Of a stretch of 64,000 nucleotides of DNA, positions 36,064 to 48,099 are shown in pieces. Under the pieces are notes generated by a model. That model was not told where the DNA came from. It worked only from the letters and a program-made list of their open reading frames with translations, and did no database searches. Position 1 is the first letter of the stretch. Every line of letters starts with the position of its first letter. Source of the stretch: Echiichthys vipera (Eukaryota; Chordata; Actinopteri; Perciformes; Trachinidae); contig OY829655.1 of NCBI GenBank assembly GCA_963691815.1, positions 12,284,279-12,348,278 on the forward strand, given 5' to 3'. Both the position numbers and the translations under genes were made by a program.

Positions 36064-36424
36064 GTGGTGTCATATGCATATTGAGCTTGAAGTGTGATTT
36101 GAGGTTAGTATCACACCCGAGAAGACATTGTTTAAGTTTCCACTTGTGTGTTGGGATCATGTGCAGAGATTTTCTCACCAATTGGGTATAGTCTCTAATC
36201 ATTTAATTTTGTTAATGAGCACAGGAAGGAGGATCGGAAGTTTAACAGGAAACACACTGTGAAAAACATCTTGTGTGACACTGTTGAGTACCTACTGAGG
36301 TGCATTTGATAGCTACTAACTGCAGGGTTCCTGCACCTTTTCTAAAGTCTAATTCAAGCACTTTCAATGTTTATTCTCAAACTTTTACAGCACCTTAAAG
36401 CAGTGGTAAATTGCATATACAGAA

Positions 36425-36640
36425 AATACACCCAGCAGCCACTTTATTAGCTACATCTGTACAATCCAATACAACTGTTCTGCCATAAAATGTTATATTA
36501 TGATGTCTATATGTTTGGTTTAGCATTGAGGCCATCAAGGTGGTGCTGTACTGAAGTGCATTATTTTGAGAGGTGTTACTAATATTCTGCCTTGTTTGTG
36601 TGTAAACAGGGAGGACAAAAAAAATTGAAACACCTCTCAA
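36425..36640. repeat. Dispersed teleost repeat ('CAGCAGCCACTTTATTAG' type)
   Basis: CAGCAGCCACTTTATTAGCT, CATCTGTACAATCCAATACA and CTGTTCTGCCATAAAATG are stretches I know as a common repeat in fish genomes. The borders and the class are uncertain. Confidence 0.5.
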
Positions 36641-38513
36641 TACAATGATAATTAACCTAAATTATATTTAATAATATTTTGAATTTTGCCTATGAATTTC
36701 TAATAGCCTACACCACAATGTGAGTAGTCAACTCACCTTAAAACTTTTGGGATGCTTTTCAATATTGGATGACTTATAATGACCATCTATTCTGGTTTGA
36801 ACATATAAAAATATAACATTTGGTCTCCAACTGTTGGCTAAGAAAGAAGAGTTTGGAAATAATAATCTTATATTAGTAATACTATACACAAAGGTTTCTT
36901 TGATGCCCTTTTAAACGAGATTATAATATTAAAAAAATATTAAAATGTTGTAAAAACGTAAAGGTTCACCTAATTCTCTAAGGCTTCCTCAGTGTTGCGC
37001 AAAGCACGTACTCGCCCATGGTGAAAAGCTGAATATTTTTCAGGAAAGGCCCCCATAAACACAATGCATTATTATTATTACTATGTACTCTTTGCAGACT
37101 TTACAGAAAGCTGCTCAAGGATTTAGACCTTGTTTTTTAATTTGTACTTTTTGTCTACAAGCGAACACTTATTGAAACGGTTCCATCAGCGGGCACACAT
37201 CAGAAGAGATAAACACATCTCACATGCGCAGGATGGCAAACGAGGCTCGAGCGCAGTCGTTCTCATTTTGAGAGAGGCAAAAGCAGACACTCTCCGGTTG
37301 ATTTTTTTTTCTTTATCTAAGAACCTAAAATATAGTGTTTTATTATGAAAAGTAATGTGATTATGATTTCAAGCACTTCCCCAAGGTTTTCACAATCTAT
37401 TTCTGTACATAACAGCAATCTGTAGTGTCCAGGTTTTAACGCTGATATTTTTTTAATGAAATCATAATTCCTATTTTTTTTAAATTAGTTGAGCTGCTCC
37501 ACAATATTTAGCAGTAGTCCTGGTTGAGAATCTTTGGGCCAGGTTAGGGCTAGTGATTAAAGCAAATGCAAGATGTTGTTTTGGTCATAACTGGAATTTT
37601 TTCCATGTGGAAATGTGCAAATCTAATTTCACTTAAACACGATTTATAAGCCAGCAGCATACCAAAGCCAACACAAAAACTGCCATGTTCACACAGGCAC
37701 GTTTGCTATAGTAGAATTTGATTTGTAAGTCTTTCATGTTTTCTCTTCACTTGACGCTAAGGGGGCACATCCTCTTTTAAAGTCTCAGCACATTTCATTT
37801 TATCTCTAAAATTGGTTCAGAATGTTGAATATTTTTTGAGCAACTAGCAAAGGAAAAACCTTCAAATGCAAGACAATTGTATATTTACTTCTGACAGAGT
37901 AACATATTGTACCCAGCAGATGGCTTGATGCAAGAGTAACAAAAGAAAAAGTCTCTCCATTGCAAGAGACAATACTGTACTGCTCTTCAACCATCTTTCT
38001 TCACCAGAGTTCACTTTCTTTCTGTGCCGGTGTCCTGCCATGTGATTTACAATATGCGTTACAGAATCCCTGCTTCCCAGAGTAAAACTTAACTCAAACG
38101 TAACATGACTGTTTTGTATGTGTATTCACTAGGCCACTTTACAACTTTTTTTTCTCTATTTACCTTAAAATCTTTTACATTACTCTTTGTATTTATTTAA
38201 GTTTATAAATTTCAGTTTATATTTTTAATACTCAGTTTGAGAATATGTATAATACAATTGTGAGATAATGTGCATTAATGACTACATTAGCAGGGAGAAT
38301 AAAAGGACATTTTGTGTCTTGGATTATAAATCACATGAAGTACCATTGATGGAATGGAGTAACAGACCTTGCAAATATACTCGTATTTGCTTGCAATGAC
38401 AGCCTCGACAAGTGTTTTTGCAGTACACTGCAGCAACTGAACCACATTCAGCTATAATGGTAAATATGACAACTGAATCATGCAGCATCAACAAGGAAAT
38501 GAAACCTGGTCAC

Positions 38514-38597
38514 CTCTTGAATGGTTGGAATGTACAAAGATGCAATTTTTTCTAAGTTATCACAGGATCCTTCATGGTCCCATCTTCATGTTCCACT
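38514..38597 (-). other. spopl: Candidate spopl 5' leader exon
   Basis: The acceptor TTTTTATTCTTCCTAG precedes AGTGGAACATGAAG, and CAAGAG|GTGACC is a plausible donor. It holds two tiny overlapping upstream ORFs: 38589-38572 and 38575-38552 share an ATGA. Assignment rests on splice signals and position only. Confidence 0.45.
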
Positions 38598-39470
38598 CTA
38601 GGAAGAATAAAAACATACATTAGGTTTAGAAAATACACCTGATGTACCTATACAAACGTCATTAAATGTTTAACACCTTACTGAAGCATCTGGCAATAAA
38701 GCCAAATCCAGGTATTAACAGCACTAGAAAATTACAGCTTCCAAACCAGTTAAGGGTGCCACGTTATTACAAACTGAGGGCAACAGTTAACGTTAAGATT
38801 GCAGATTGATATACCACTTCGGTAGTGTAGGCCTTAGGCATGTTAAATGTTTGACTGATTTGTGTTTTAAATCCTTTATCGTATTGCCTAGCGTGTAACT
38901 AATTGTTCGGCCTATAAAAGCCTGTTAAATTAGCTAACTCAATATTCACCTGCAACTTTGTTTGGCTCACACATTAGCTGGGGTCTTTACACACAACAGA
39001 CATGATGCTATCAGGAGACATAACGTGAGCTAGTTTGCATTAGTAGAAAGTTAATGATTGTATCTTTAATTAGCTTACTTTAGCCTGTAAGCTAAACTGG
39101 AGCGTATGTTAACGTGTCCCTTAATACAAAACATCGACATTACTAGAAAGCAACAGCTCAATATTAGCGTAACATTAGCTAAAGTATCAATACTAATGTC
39201 CAAACCATCATCAATATCATCTTCGTGGTTTAACTTCACCGGGGTTGTCTTCATTTATACTTCCAAGTTTGCCCGCGAATGTTAATTTAAAATCTGTCAA
39301 GGCTGTGTCCAATACGTATTTAGCGTACATTAATGTTCTCACTACCAAGATTAATGTTAACTTCACTGTAGCCTCAGACCGCAAATGCAGCTAACACTGA
39401 GCTATCTTAGCACAATACATGTTAACATAATGAATATGTCCACATATCACCAGGCTCACTTACATTAGCT

Positions 39471-39945
39471 GCGTTACTCATTGTTGCAACACGAGCTACC
39501 ACAGGATAGCTCAAGTTAAATTGGTAATGTGCTGTTTAGACCCCCCATTAGCCGGTGTAAAACAAAGGCCCTTTGCTGATCCCCGTGACAGGATGCTAAC
39601 TAACCAAGCTAACATAAACCCTCACGTTTTGGTACAATCTGCTGGTAGGAAAACAACAGCGGCTAAATAGCAGCTAGCCCAAAGCTAATCTCTGCACTGG
39701 CTGCTCACAAAAAGTTTAAAAAGACGTGGTGACGGCGTACCTTTCAATTTCATACTTCCATATATATCGGATAACGCATATAGCTTTGTATCACAGTTGC
39801 TCCTTTCACCCTCCGTTACTTTAAACTCTTTTTCACTCAGTGTCTTCACAAGGTTTCTTTGTCTAATTTATATCTGTGCTAGCTTACATCTGTCTAGCTG
39901 GCTGGTAGCTCACCAGGCTAGAAAATATATCCATTGCGCATGCGC
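39471..39945 (-). promoter_or_regulatory. spopl: spopl promoter and first exon region with NRF1-type site
   Basis: GCGCATGCGC, a perfect palindrome of the NRF1 consensus, lies at 39936-39945 in otherwise CpG-poor DNA. Downstream on the - strand there are good donors at 39471 (AAT|GTAAGTGAG) and 39741 (AAG|GTACGC), so the first, non-coding exon should end at one of them. The start site is not resolved. Such TATA-less promoters suit a broadly expressed gene. Confidence 0.5.
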
Positions 39946-40009
39946 GGAATCTGGATAACATCCTGCTTCATCTCATTTTATCCGCTTATCCAGACTTTAG
40001 TAGACTATA

Positions 40010-40064
40010 ATAATAAAATAAATGAAATAAAATACAATTAAAATAAAATAAAATAAAATAAAAT

Positions 40065-40096
<32 letters not shown>

Positions 40097-40117
40097 AATA
40101 AAAAAAAGATAAATAAA
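40010..40117 (+). repeat. (AAAAT)n A-rich simple repeat
   Basis: The run is mainly AAAAT units with A-rich interruptions, just upstream of the spopl promoter. Confidence 0.9.
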
Positions 40118-41018
40118 ACCAAGTCAAATCAATTACAATGAAATAGAAAATAAAAGACTGTCTTGTGATGGGATCACATCAATCTCAGAACCCATCGGTT
40201 ACCTGCCTGATGGCAAGTACATTGACAATAGGCTGAGGCACCAAAAAAAACCTGAGCTTTGGGATATCACATGCAGTAAAATTTGGTCTACAATTGCCTA
40301 GAGGCTTAATAGCTGGGGCACCTTCAAAGAACATGGGGATGATTGATTAATGTCACTGAGGTGTCCGAAGTTGGCCTTGGGTCGGAATATATTGTATTTG
40401 AAATATAAATAAATATAAATATCTGCAATCCAATTGAAAGTTTTGTCAGAGTGAGTGAAATCAAGGAGCACCTGAGTGGAAACCATCAATGTTGATATCA
40501 ACTGCTAATATTTCTGGTTTTCCGGTGTAGCCAGGGGATATCCAGGCCAAGTTCTCTTCCAAGCTGCAGTCATTGTTTACGGTCCGACTAGCAACTCAAG
40601 ACGCCATAATTGATTTGGATTTGAGTGATGCCGTCTGTAATCAGATATCTGCATATGAATGCAGATGAAATAATAATAAAAAACTAGGCCTATTGAAAAG
40701 CTAAATCACCATCAGACAATAGTCCAGGGGTTCTGTGACTGCATGACAGTCAGTGTGTTTCACCTTGTTTGCTCTCCACACGGACTGTTTAGCTGCATGC
40801 AACCAAAACCTGCTCAAACTTGATTGGTAAAAAAGAGCTTCATCTACTCAAATTACAAACAGAAACCAGACTGCTTCCACTAGGATAACCAAATCTTATC
40901 CTTTTGCCTGTTTATTCTACTTTCACATACAGAATCTCTTTGTAGAGACACCATCACACCAAATTGGGCCTGTGGCGTAACCCACCTATTTCCGGTGTCC
41001 TTGCTTGGACCACACCCA

Positions 41019-41405
41019 TCTTTGAACTCGGTCTTCATTTTGATCTCAACTATAAACCTGTAGAGTTTTGTGACTGTATCTTGTTCAGACCACAGGAGTA
41101 AAGTTTGGGGCTCCTTTCCTACTTCTAGCCCCCAGCTCAGATCACAGCATTTTTTAATTTAGCCTTCATTTTGATCACAACTACACATCTATAAAGTTTC
41201 CTGACTGTATTTTTTATTTTTTCCCGTTTTTTTCCCGGTTGCAATGACAAAATCTGTCCAAAGACAGACAGACAGGAAGACATACTGTATAAACACCTGG
41301 AAAAATACTCACTCTCTCTGACCACACCGATCTTTCAACTTTACCTTCATTTTGATCCCCACTGTGCAACTTTTTGTGACTACATCTTGTATCTCGCACA
41401 GTTGA
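41019..41405 (+). repeat. Three diverged direct repeats
   Basis: Units near 41019, 41148 and 41328 each show a TTCATTTTGATC block, then an AACT...GTGACTGTATCTT-like block about 35 nt on. Between them is TTGCAATGACAAAATCTGTC, whose complement appears at 48042-48060. The region 48070-48096 also matches the GTAGAGTTTTGTGACTGTAT block in inverted form. Confidence 0.6.
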
Positions 41406-41423
41406 GACACTACCACAGACATA

Positions 41424-42294
41424 CACTGGCGATCAAAATTAGAGAACAAATTATTAATACTTGATTTTCCCCTCGTCGGCTGGAGGCTGGTCGCCCATGT
41501 GAAACAAGTACATGAGAGAGCAGGATTATGCAAAGACTCTCAATGGGTAGTTGGTTCAACACTGCAGCGGAGTTGCTCGCCAGTTCATTGCTGAACAGGG
41601 CAAGAATCTGTCTCGGCACACTGTGTCTCACCGTTTAAGACTTTTTGAACTGAAAGCCCACTCTGCAGTGACCAATCCTCTCATCAGCAGAAAGAATAAA
41701 AAGTGCGTTCAGTTTATTTGTGTCTGATGGGAAACATTCTGTTTGGAGTAGGATGGGGAAAGACTGAACCCAAAGTGTGTAAAGAAGTCTGTTAAATCTG
41801 GAGGAGGAAGTGTGGTGGTTCGGGGGATGTTTTCTGCAGCAGGAGTTGGGCCTCTTGTTCAGCTACATGGCAGGGTGAATGCAAATGTTTATGTGAACCT
41901 TCTTCGGCAACATGCAATAACTACACTGCAATTGCCTACCAATCAGCCTGCAATTTCCATGCAAGACAATGTCATGCAAAACAGTTACCAAACTGTAGTG
42001 ATGTCCTGTGGGCGCAAATGTGCTGAATACATTCAAAGCAAAGGCCTCTACATTTCCTATTCATTTTTGAGTGGTTACTGTTCTCTCTCTCTCTCTCTTT
42101 TGCTCACTCAAAATAAAGTTTTGTTGTTGTTGAAGTGCCTTGGTAATTAAAAACAAAACAAAGAACATGCTAGTAGTGGTATAGCCATACAGATATTATA
42201 TCATATATATTTTTTTATTCTGAACAATAAAAATAAAAATTTCCGATTAAATCAAGTATTAATACTTTGTTCTCTAATTTTTAACTCTCCAGTG
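41424..42294 (+). mobile_element. Tc1/mariner-family transposon relic
   Basis: Terminal inverted repeats begin CACTGG at both ends and share ATTAGAGAACAAA(T/G)TATTAATACTTGATTT, and TA duplications flank the element (41422-41423 and 42295-42296). Inside are fragments of a Tc1-type transposase: a helix-turn-helix piece near 41580-41700 (RHTVSHRLRLF-like) and a catalytic-domain piece at 41806-41975 with FSAAGVGPLVQLHGRVNANV. At 871 bp it is shorter than intact Tc1 elements and its frame is broken, so it is inactive. Confidence 0.92.
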
Positions 42295-42299
42295 TATAT

Positions 42300-45200
42300 A
42301 TAAACACCAAGCAAAATACTCAAAATGACCTGTGTGTTATTTCCTGCTACAGTAGGTGTCCCCAGGACCACATTTTACAATGATGACACACACACAGACT
42401 TACAAGGTAAAAATAATATCAGCAATAATACCATGGCAATAATCATGGCAATAATATGAAATGAACCAAGTACAATTAATCAAGCACTCTTGTCAATGGT
42501 TGTTTCTTTTTTAGTCAAACGTTATACTGTTTTAAGACACCAATATGAAGTAGTTTGTAGTTCCACGCACTCATGTAATGTATCAGTAACTCTGAAAGGG
42601 ACCATTAGGCTATACAGACAAAGGGCTTTTGTTTTGATAGTGAAGTAGGCCTCATGTTTTACTGCTTATATCACACTTATAAATATAAAATGTGAGTCCA
42701 TTAGGCTACTTGGTCAGATCTGTATGTGAAATGTCATGTCACTAAATTGTGCACTTTCCTTTTCTGTAAATAAACGAAGCTGATGAGGTTGAATTTACAA
42801 AACAAAATCGTATTTTAGGTTGAGCCTTAAAATGAAGATATATTGGGAGGTGGTGTGTTTTTGTCAGGTTGTTGCTTCTTTAAAAATTTAAGGATTAAGA
42901 GTTGCTTTTGGACTTAAGAATTTAAGTTACTGTTTCTTTGTAAAGGGTTTATATGGACATGGTTTAGGTAAGAGTTTGAATTACGTTGTTAACGTGACAC
43001 ATGAGGGTCCTCGTGGGAAGAGATGCAAACAGTGTGTGTTGGGGGAGGGGGGGGGGTGAGAGTGGTGCTCATCAGCTCCCTATTATAAGTGTATAATAGC
43101 CTATCTTCATAGGCTAGAGACAGAGATAAAAAGAAAGAAAGAAAGGAGCCTCATAATGTAGCTTACAGTATATGATAGATGAAACCCCCCACTGCAGCAC
43201 ATTCTCCGCCTGCCTTCACACTGTCTCTTCTGTGTGCTTGTGATGTTTCTCGTCTAGCAAACACAAAGCAGCTTGGGGTAAGCCATTCTCTGAAACAATA
43301 GTCTATAATGGATCCCTGTAGGCCTGTGATAACTAATTCCCTTTCAGATGGATGGACACTGTTCTGCAGAATGAGCGATAAATGGCTCCTGTGCACCAAT
43401 CAGTCTGCATTCATGGACAAAGTACTGTAAAGTCTGTGATGACAAACACCGAAACACCTATGTGAGCCAGTCTGGGTTTGGCCAAATATACTGTAAACAG
43501 CAACAAAATGTCACATTTTGATACTGAAGCCCACATCAAATGTCTTTGATATGATGTTGCACTGACACATCTTGAAGTAGAAGGGATGGATGATAAGATC
43601 ACAGTTGAAGATATAAAGGGATGCTTAACAGGAATTTGAATCCGTCTAATTTAAGGGCAGGGAAACAGGCTGTCCACAGACGACATCCAACATTTCAAGA
43701 ATAGGAATGATCATTTAATTGGATGTATCTGCTATTCTTTTAAAAGCGCTGAAATTGAATTAGTGGCTGTAAGCACCTAAATTCCAAGACTGTAATTTTT
43801 TCAAAACTTTCATATCAGTTTGATTGTCACATTTCTAATCTTGGTGCATGTTTTGGCTTCAGAATGAATAGCACCGAATACCTTTTTTTTTGTCTTTGTC
43901 CTATTTGATATGTTCATCAAGATTAGACCTCTGCATGATTATTGCCTTAAAGATGTATGTGACACCTACTTCCAACCTACAATACTGTTCTAATTAGAAG
44001 GATCTTAAAATACCACTGATATTATTCTTGACGTATTCACTGCCTTCAGTGATGGAGACTGATACAGACAGAACTTATTAGGCTGCAGTGACAAGACAAG
44101 CCACACCGGTGACCTTATCAGAACACAGTCATACAGATGTTGAGAGAAAAATTGAGTCTGACATTAGTCACACACTTTCTTTCCATTGTCTTGGAAATCA
44201 AGTCATAATACTGAACAAAGGAGATGGTGGAAAAGCCCAAAGATTCCAATTTCATCCAATTTGATTACATCTAAGCAATAAGATATATGTTAATACCCAA
44301 ATGGTGAGTGGATGGATATGGAGGCTGGGAAGTGGTCCTAAGGAAAGTTCTTTATTCCCTATAGTTTCCCATAAAAATCACACACAAAAGATGAATATAT
44401 CTCAGGCAGGGAATTCAGATTTTGATGAAGTTAAGGAGTTTTTGTTGGATATTTAACAGCTCAAGACAGACGTGTTAAATTGTGAAGCCTGTCACAACTT
44501 GTTTTGATAAAACGTTCATCAAATTTGGCAATATGAAAATTATAAACACATTCCAATTTAAACTGATTTTTAGGAATAAATAATAATGTTCAAAATAAGA
44601 TAGGTGCTCCTGGGCTGTCTGCCTGCACATACAGAGGTTGTTACTATGGAAAATAGCCTACACTAGCAGCCAGTATTCACCAAAGTCACACAATACCACA
44701 AAGGAATCAAAGCAGCAGTAAACCACCATCTCCTATGTTCTACAAGGTAAAATTGCAGTTTTTTGTCAAAGCAGTCTGTGAATAGTACTGAATTGTGCAA
44801 AGGAATTACACATCATAGCAGTTATATTTGCATATTTCAGCTACTAATTTGAACTACTCATTTTATAATATTACCTGCCTTATTTACATCTAGATTAGTT
44901 TCCAAGACTGCTTTAAATCACCTCTAAAGAGATACTTATGTGAATCTAGTATAATTATCACCTTACATCAAACACAGTCTGGTCTATTGAGTCATTATAG
45001 AAATGATAGAAATGTACCCCCCTGTGATTGATTAACAATTGTTTTTTGGGATATGTGTAAATCTTATTATTGTATATGTTTTTATGTGCCAATGAGAAAT
45101 AAATACACCAATAAACAACAAGCCCTGAATCACACTATGCACTGTAAGTGGATTTATGATTTAGCAGATGATTCTGGATCATTTGAATATGGCCCTGAAA

Positions 45201-45990
45201 CATGATTAATCTAATCTGGAATGCCAATAATTCTGTAGGCTGTCATTAACATTGTCTACTGTATCACCTTGGATCCCCTTGCCAAACTAATCACACTGGT
45301 GTACAGAGACTGTATGGAATATTTCATGAAAAATATGCAAAGTGGAAATAAGTCTGTCCTTTTACTGAGAGGATCTTTTTTTTTTTTTAATCTCTGTGAC
45401 ATCTAATGTGTCCTTTAGCTCATTTCAGTGTGCATCAGAATTTTGTCCATAGTTGACACAGCTTGAAATACTTGTCATTTGGTTTCACCAAGAGTTAGAA
45501 GAAGTTGCTTTAAGGTTTAGCATGGTAATTTGAAATACCAGTTCCTTTAGTGACATCTTTAGTGCTAAACACACACTGTGAAGTTTTTGCACTGTAAATT
45601 CAGATCAATGCTTGATCATTGAATTTATTTAGTCTGTTCTGTATTGATGTGTATCGCAATATAGTTTTACTTGTATGTATTGCCTGTGTTACAGGGAAAA
45701 AAATATTTGGCAACAGTTTCCTTAGGGAAGCCCAGTCTCTACTATCATCTTCATGAAACAGTGATACTCTTTTTAAATGCAAAACAAAGTACATTAGTAA
45801 TGGCCCTTGAAGTCAAGCAGCACATTTGTGTCTTGTAGTACTGTCAATTTCACACATGGGCTGCCAGTTAAGAGTGGAAGTGTTCATAATCCAGGAACAA
45901 GTTTCTGAACAACTTCAGACATAATGAGTTAGATCCAGTGTAATACATGATAACCCCCCACCAACCATGCACACAGCCCTTGTAATCCCA
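42300..45990. other. Intergenic, no gene seen
   Basis: AT-rich DNA with a short G-run (43043-43056), short GAAA repeats near 43130 and no exon signal that I trust. Open frames are under 80 codons and lack matching splice borders. Confidence 0.5.
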
Positions 45991-46007
45991 GTAACATACT
46001 TTGTTTG

Positions 46008-46182
46008 ATGTGGGTCATCCACTCTTCCTTCTGACCCCCTGGTTCCTCCAGTCGAAGTTTCCATCACCTTGCATGGCAGCCTCTGCCATCAGTGTATGAA
46101 TGGGTGAATGTGGCGTGTGCTGTAAGAGCTTTGAGGGGTAGGAAGAATAAAAAGGTGCTATATAAATGCAAGTCCATTTCCA
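46008..46182 (+). repeat. L2-like LINE 3' end fragment
   Basis: CAGTGTATGAATGGGTGAAT, then TAAGAGCTTTGAGGGGTAGG and AGGTGCTATATAAATGCAAG, form the familiar order of a fish L2-type (or L2-tailed SINE) 3' end. The 5' border is approximate. Confidence 0.6.
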
Positions 46183-47441
46183 AAATCCATTTACTGTCTC
46201 ACACAAGGTCCCTTCTATTCAGTAAACATCACAAATTAATGAATTATTGTTTTATTTCATTGATGAAGGTCTGTGTTTTAATTTTATTCAGATCATTGAA
46301 AAACCTGAAATCCACAATACCACTCGCAGGGCCCATATTTGAAATGTGCAGCTCCATTGAGCCTGGGCACTGAAGCGGGACCCTGAAGATGTAATCTGAA
46401 AAAGCTTTGAAAACCTCTTTTTACTACATGACCTAGACCCTCCCTCTAATGAAAAGAGATTTTGCCTCCTTCCGTGAGTTGCTTAGATTCTGCTAACTGA
46501 GCTGTTCAGCAGACAGTAATACCTCATTTTAAATGAACATTTTCGGTTTCTAGTTTTCCAGTAATCTGTTTTCTAAATTTAGGTCATAATATTTTAAGGG
46601 AAAACATGTAATTACAAAAGAAAAATGGCAATGTTTTAAACTTGATCACTACAAATGTTAAAGGGTTTCTAATTGGATTTGAAAGGGTTTCATGAGACCA
46701 AGAAAAGTAGTGAGTGATGGATCAATTTCAACATGAAATGAGAATTAATGGCTATTTTCATTTATTTCTCTGCTGTAAACAATATTACAATGTTAGACAC
46801 TCAAAGTACCATTTATTCATTGGAAGAAACATTTTAAGCTGAGGAACCATTTGAAAGGAGTATTTTGCACACCCAATTACAACCTGTGAGTGATTTTAGA
46901 ACTGTTTGAAAATATGAAAATTGTGATGTGCCAAATATATCCAGGCTTAGAACTCAACACCAGTCAGCAGAAAATGAACTATGAGGGGAGGGCAGGAGAA
47001 GAAATGAGTCTTAATTAAGTGCTTTCCATGTTTTCCTTCCCAACAATCTCTGAGTATTTTCAGGAATTTGACAGGGCAGATTATGTGGCTTGAAGCAGAT
47101 GCTCTGTTGCCAAGATGTCCATTGACAATTCTTTATAGCTCATTTCCCATGAAGCAGTGAGAGAAATTTCCCACTGGCTCCATGTTATTAATAGTACCGC
47201 CTGATATGGAAATCGGACACTAACTTTACCATAATGTGCTGTTTTTATTCTGGTTTGATTATCAAATGATCTATGGCATTCTTGAAAAACTGTATTATAG
47301 TTTTTTTTTTTTAAGATGATTTCAACCACATTCTTCTATGTTTTACTTGATGAAAAAGAACATATCTAATGTGATCATTTATCCGTGATTCTTTGTGCAT
47401 TTGACAAGCTGATCTTGCATTGAACCACTTTGTTTTCTGTC

Positions 47442-47495
47442 TGTGTATGTGTGTGTTTGTGTGTGTGTACGTCTGTGCGTGTGCGTGCGTGTGTC

Positions 47496-47573
<78 letters not shown>

Positions 47574-47597
47574 CGTGTGTGTGTGCCCTTGTGTGTG

Positions 47598-47634
<37 letters not shown>

Positions 47635-47681
47635 CTGTGCGTGCGTGTGTGTGTGTGTGTGTGTGCGTGTGTGTTTGTGTG

Positions 47682-47748
<67 letters not shown>

Positions 47749-47784
47749 CTGTGCGTGCGTGTGTGTGTGTGTGTGTGTGTACGT

Positions 47785-47853
<69 letters not shown>
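47442..47853 (+). repeat. Long (GT)n tract with higher-order duplication
   Basis: A 0.41 kb GT-rich tract has CG, CC, TTT and AC interruptions. The pattern GTGCCTGTGCGTGCGTG occurs at 47631 and again at 47745, and TTT interruptions follow at 47675 and 47790, so a unit of about 114 bp is duplicated. Long open frames here are repeat artefacts. Confidence 0.95.
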
Positions 47854-47854
<1 letters not shown>

Positions 47855-47977
47855 TAAAAAGTGGTCCTGGAGACACCTACTGTAGTGGAAGCTAACAGAC
47901 AGATAGACATAAATACTGTGGTATTTATATGTCTGTCTTTCTGTAGAGCCTGTGAATGTTCTCATTTGTCCAGGTCA

Positions 47978-48096
47978 TCGTTATCCCCAGAGCGATTTCA
48001 GTCAAAAGCAACTGGACTTGGTTATTTGTCTTTCTGTAGACAGATTTTGTCACTGCAATAGTGTCGCAATTGTACAGTCACAAAACTTTACAGGTG
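47978..48096. repeat. Dispersed fish repeat, third copy
   Basis: CATCGTTATCCCCAGAGCGA and AAAAGCAACTGGACTTGG match the 7000 and 1830 copies. It continues with ACAGATTTTGTCACTGCAA and ACAGTCACAAAACTTTACAG, which are inverted matches to the direct repeats at 41.0-41.4 kb. Confidence 0.65.
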
Positions 48097-48099
48097 TCT

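Larger units (their letters stand above)
34086..38513 (-). other. spopl: spopl 5' intron region
   Basis: No further coding exon was found between coding exon 1 and the candidate leader exon. The region holds a hAT-like element (35283-36063), a dispersed fish repeat (36425-36640) and otherwise AT-rich DNA. Confidence 0.6.

Noticed and set aside
41812..42150. 112-codon frame as a host gene
   Set aside because: It is a fragment of Tc1 transposase inside a transposon with clear ends.
47311..47965. Long Thr-His and Cys-Val open frames on both strands
   Set aside because: They are translations of the GT/CA microsatellite and have no start context or family.
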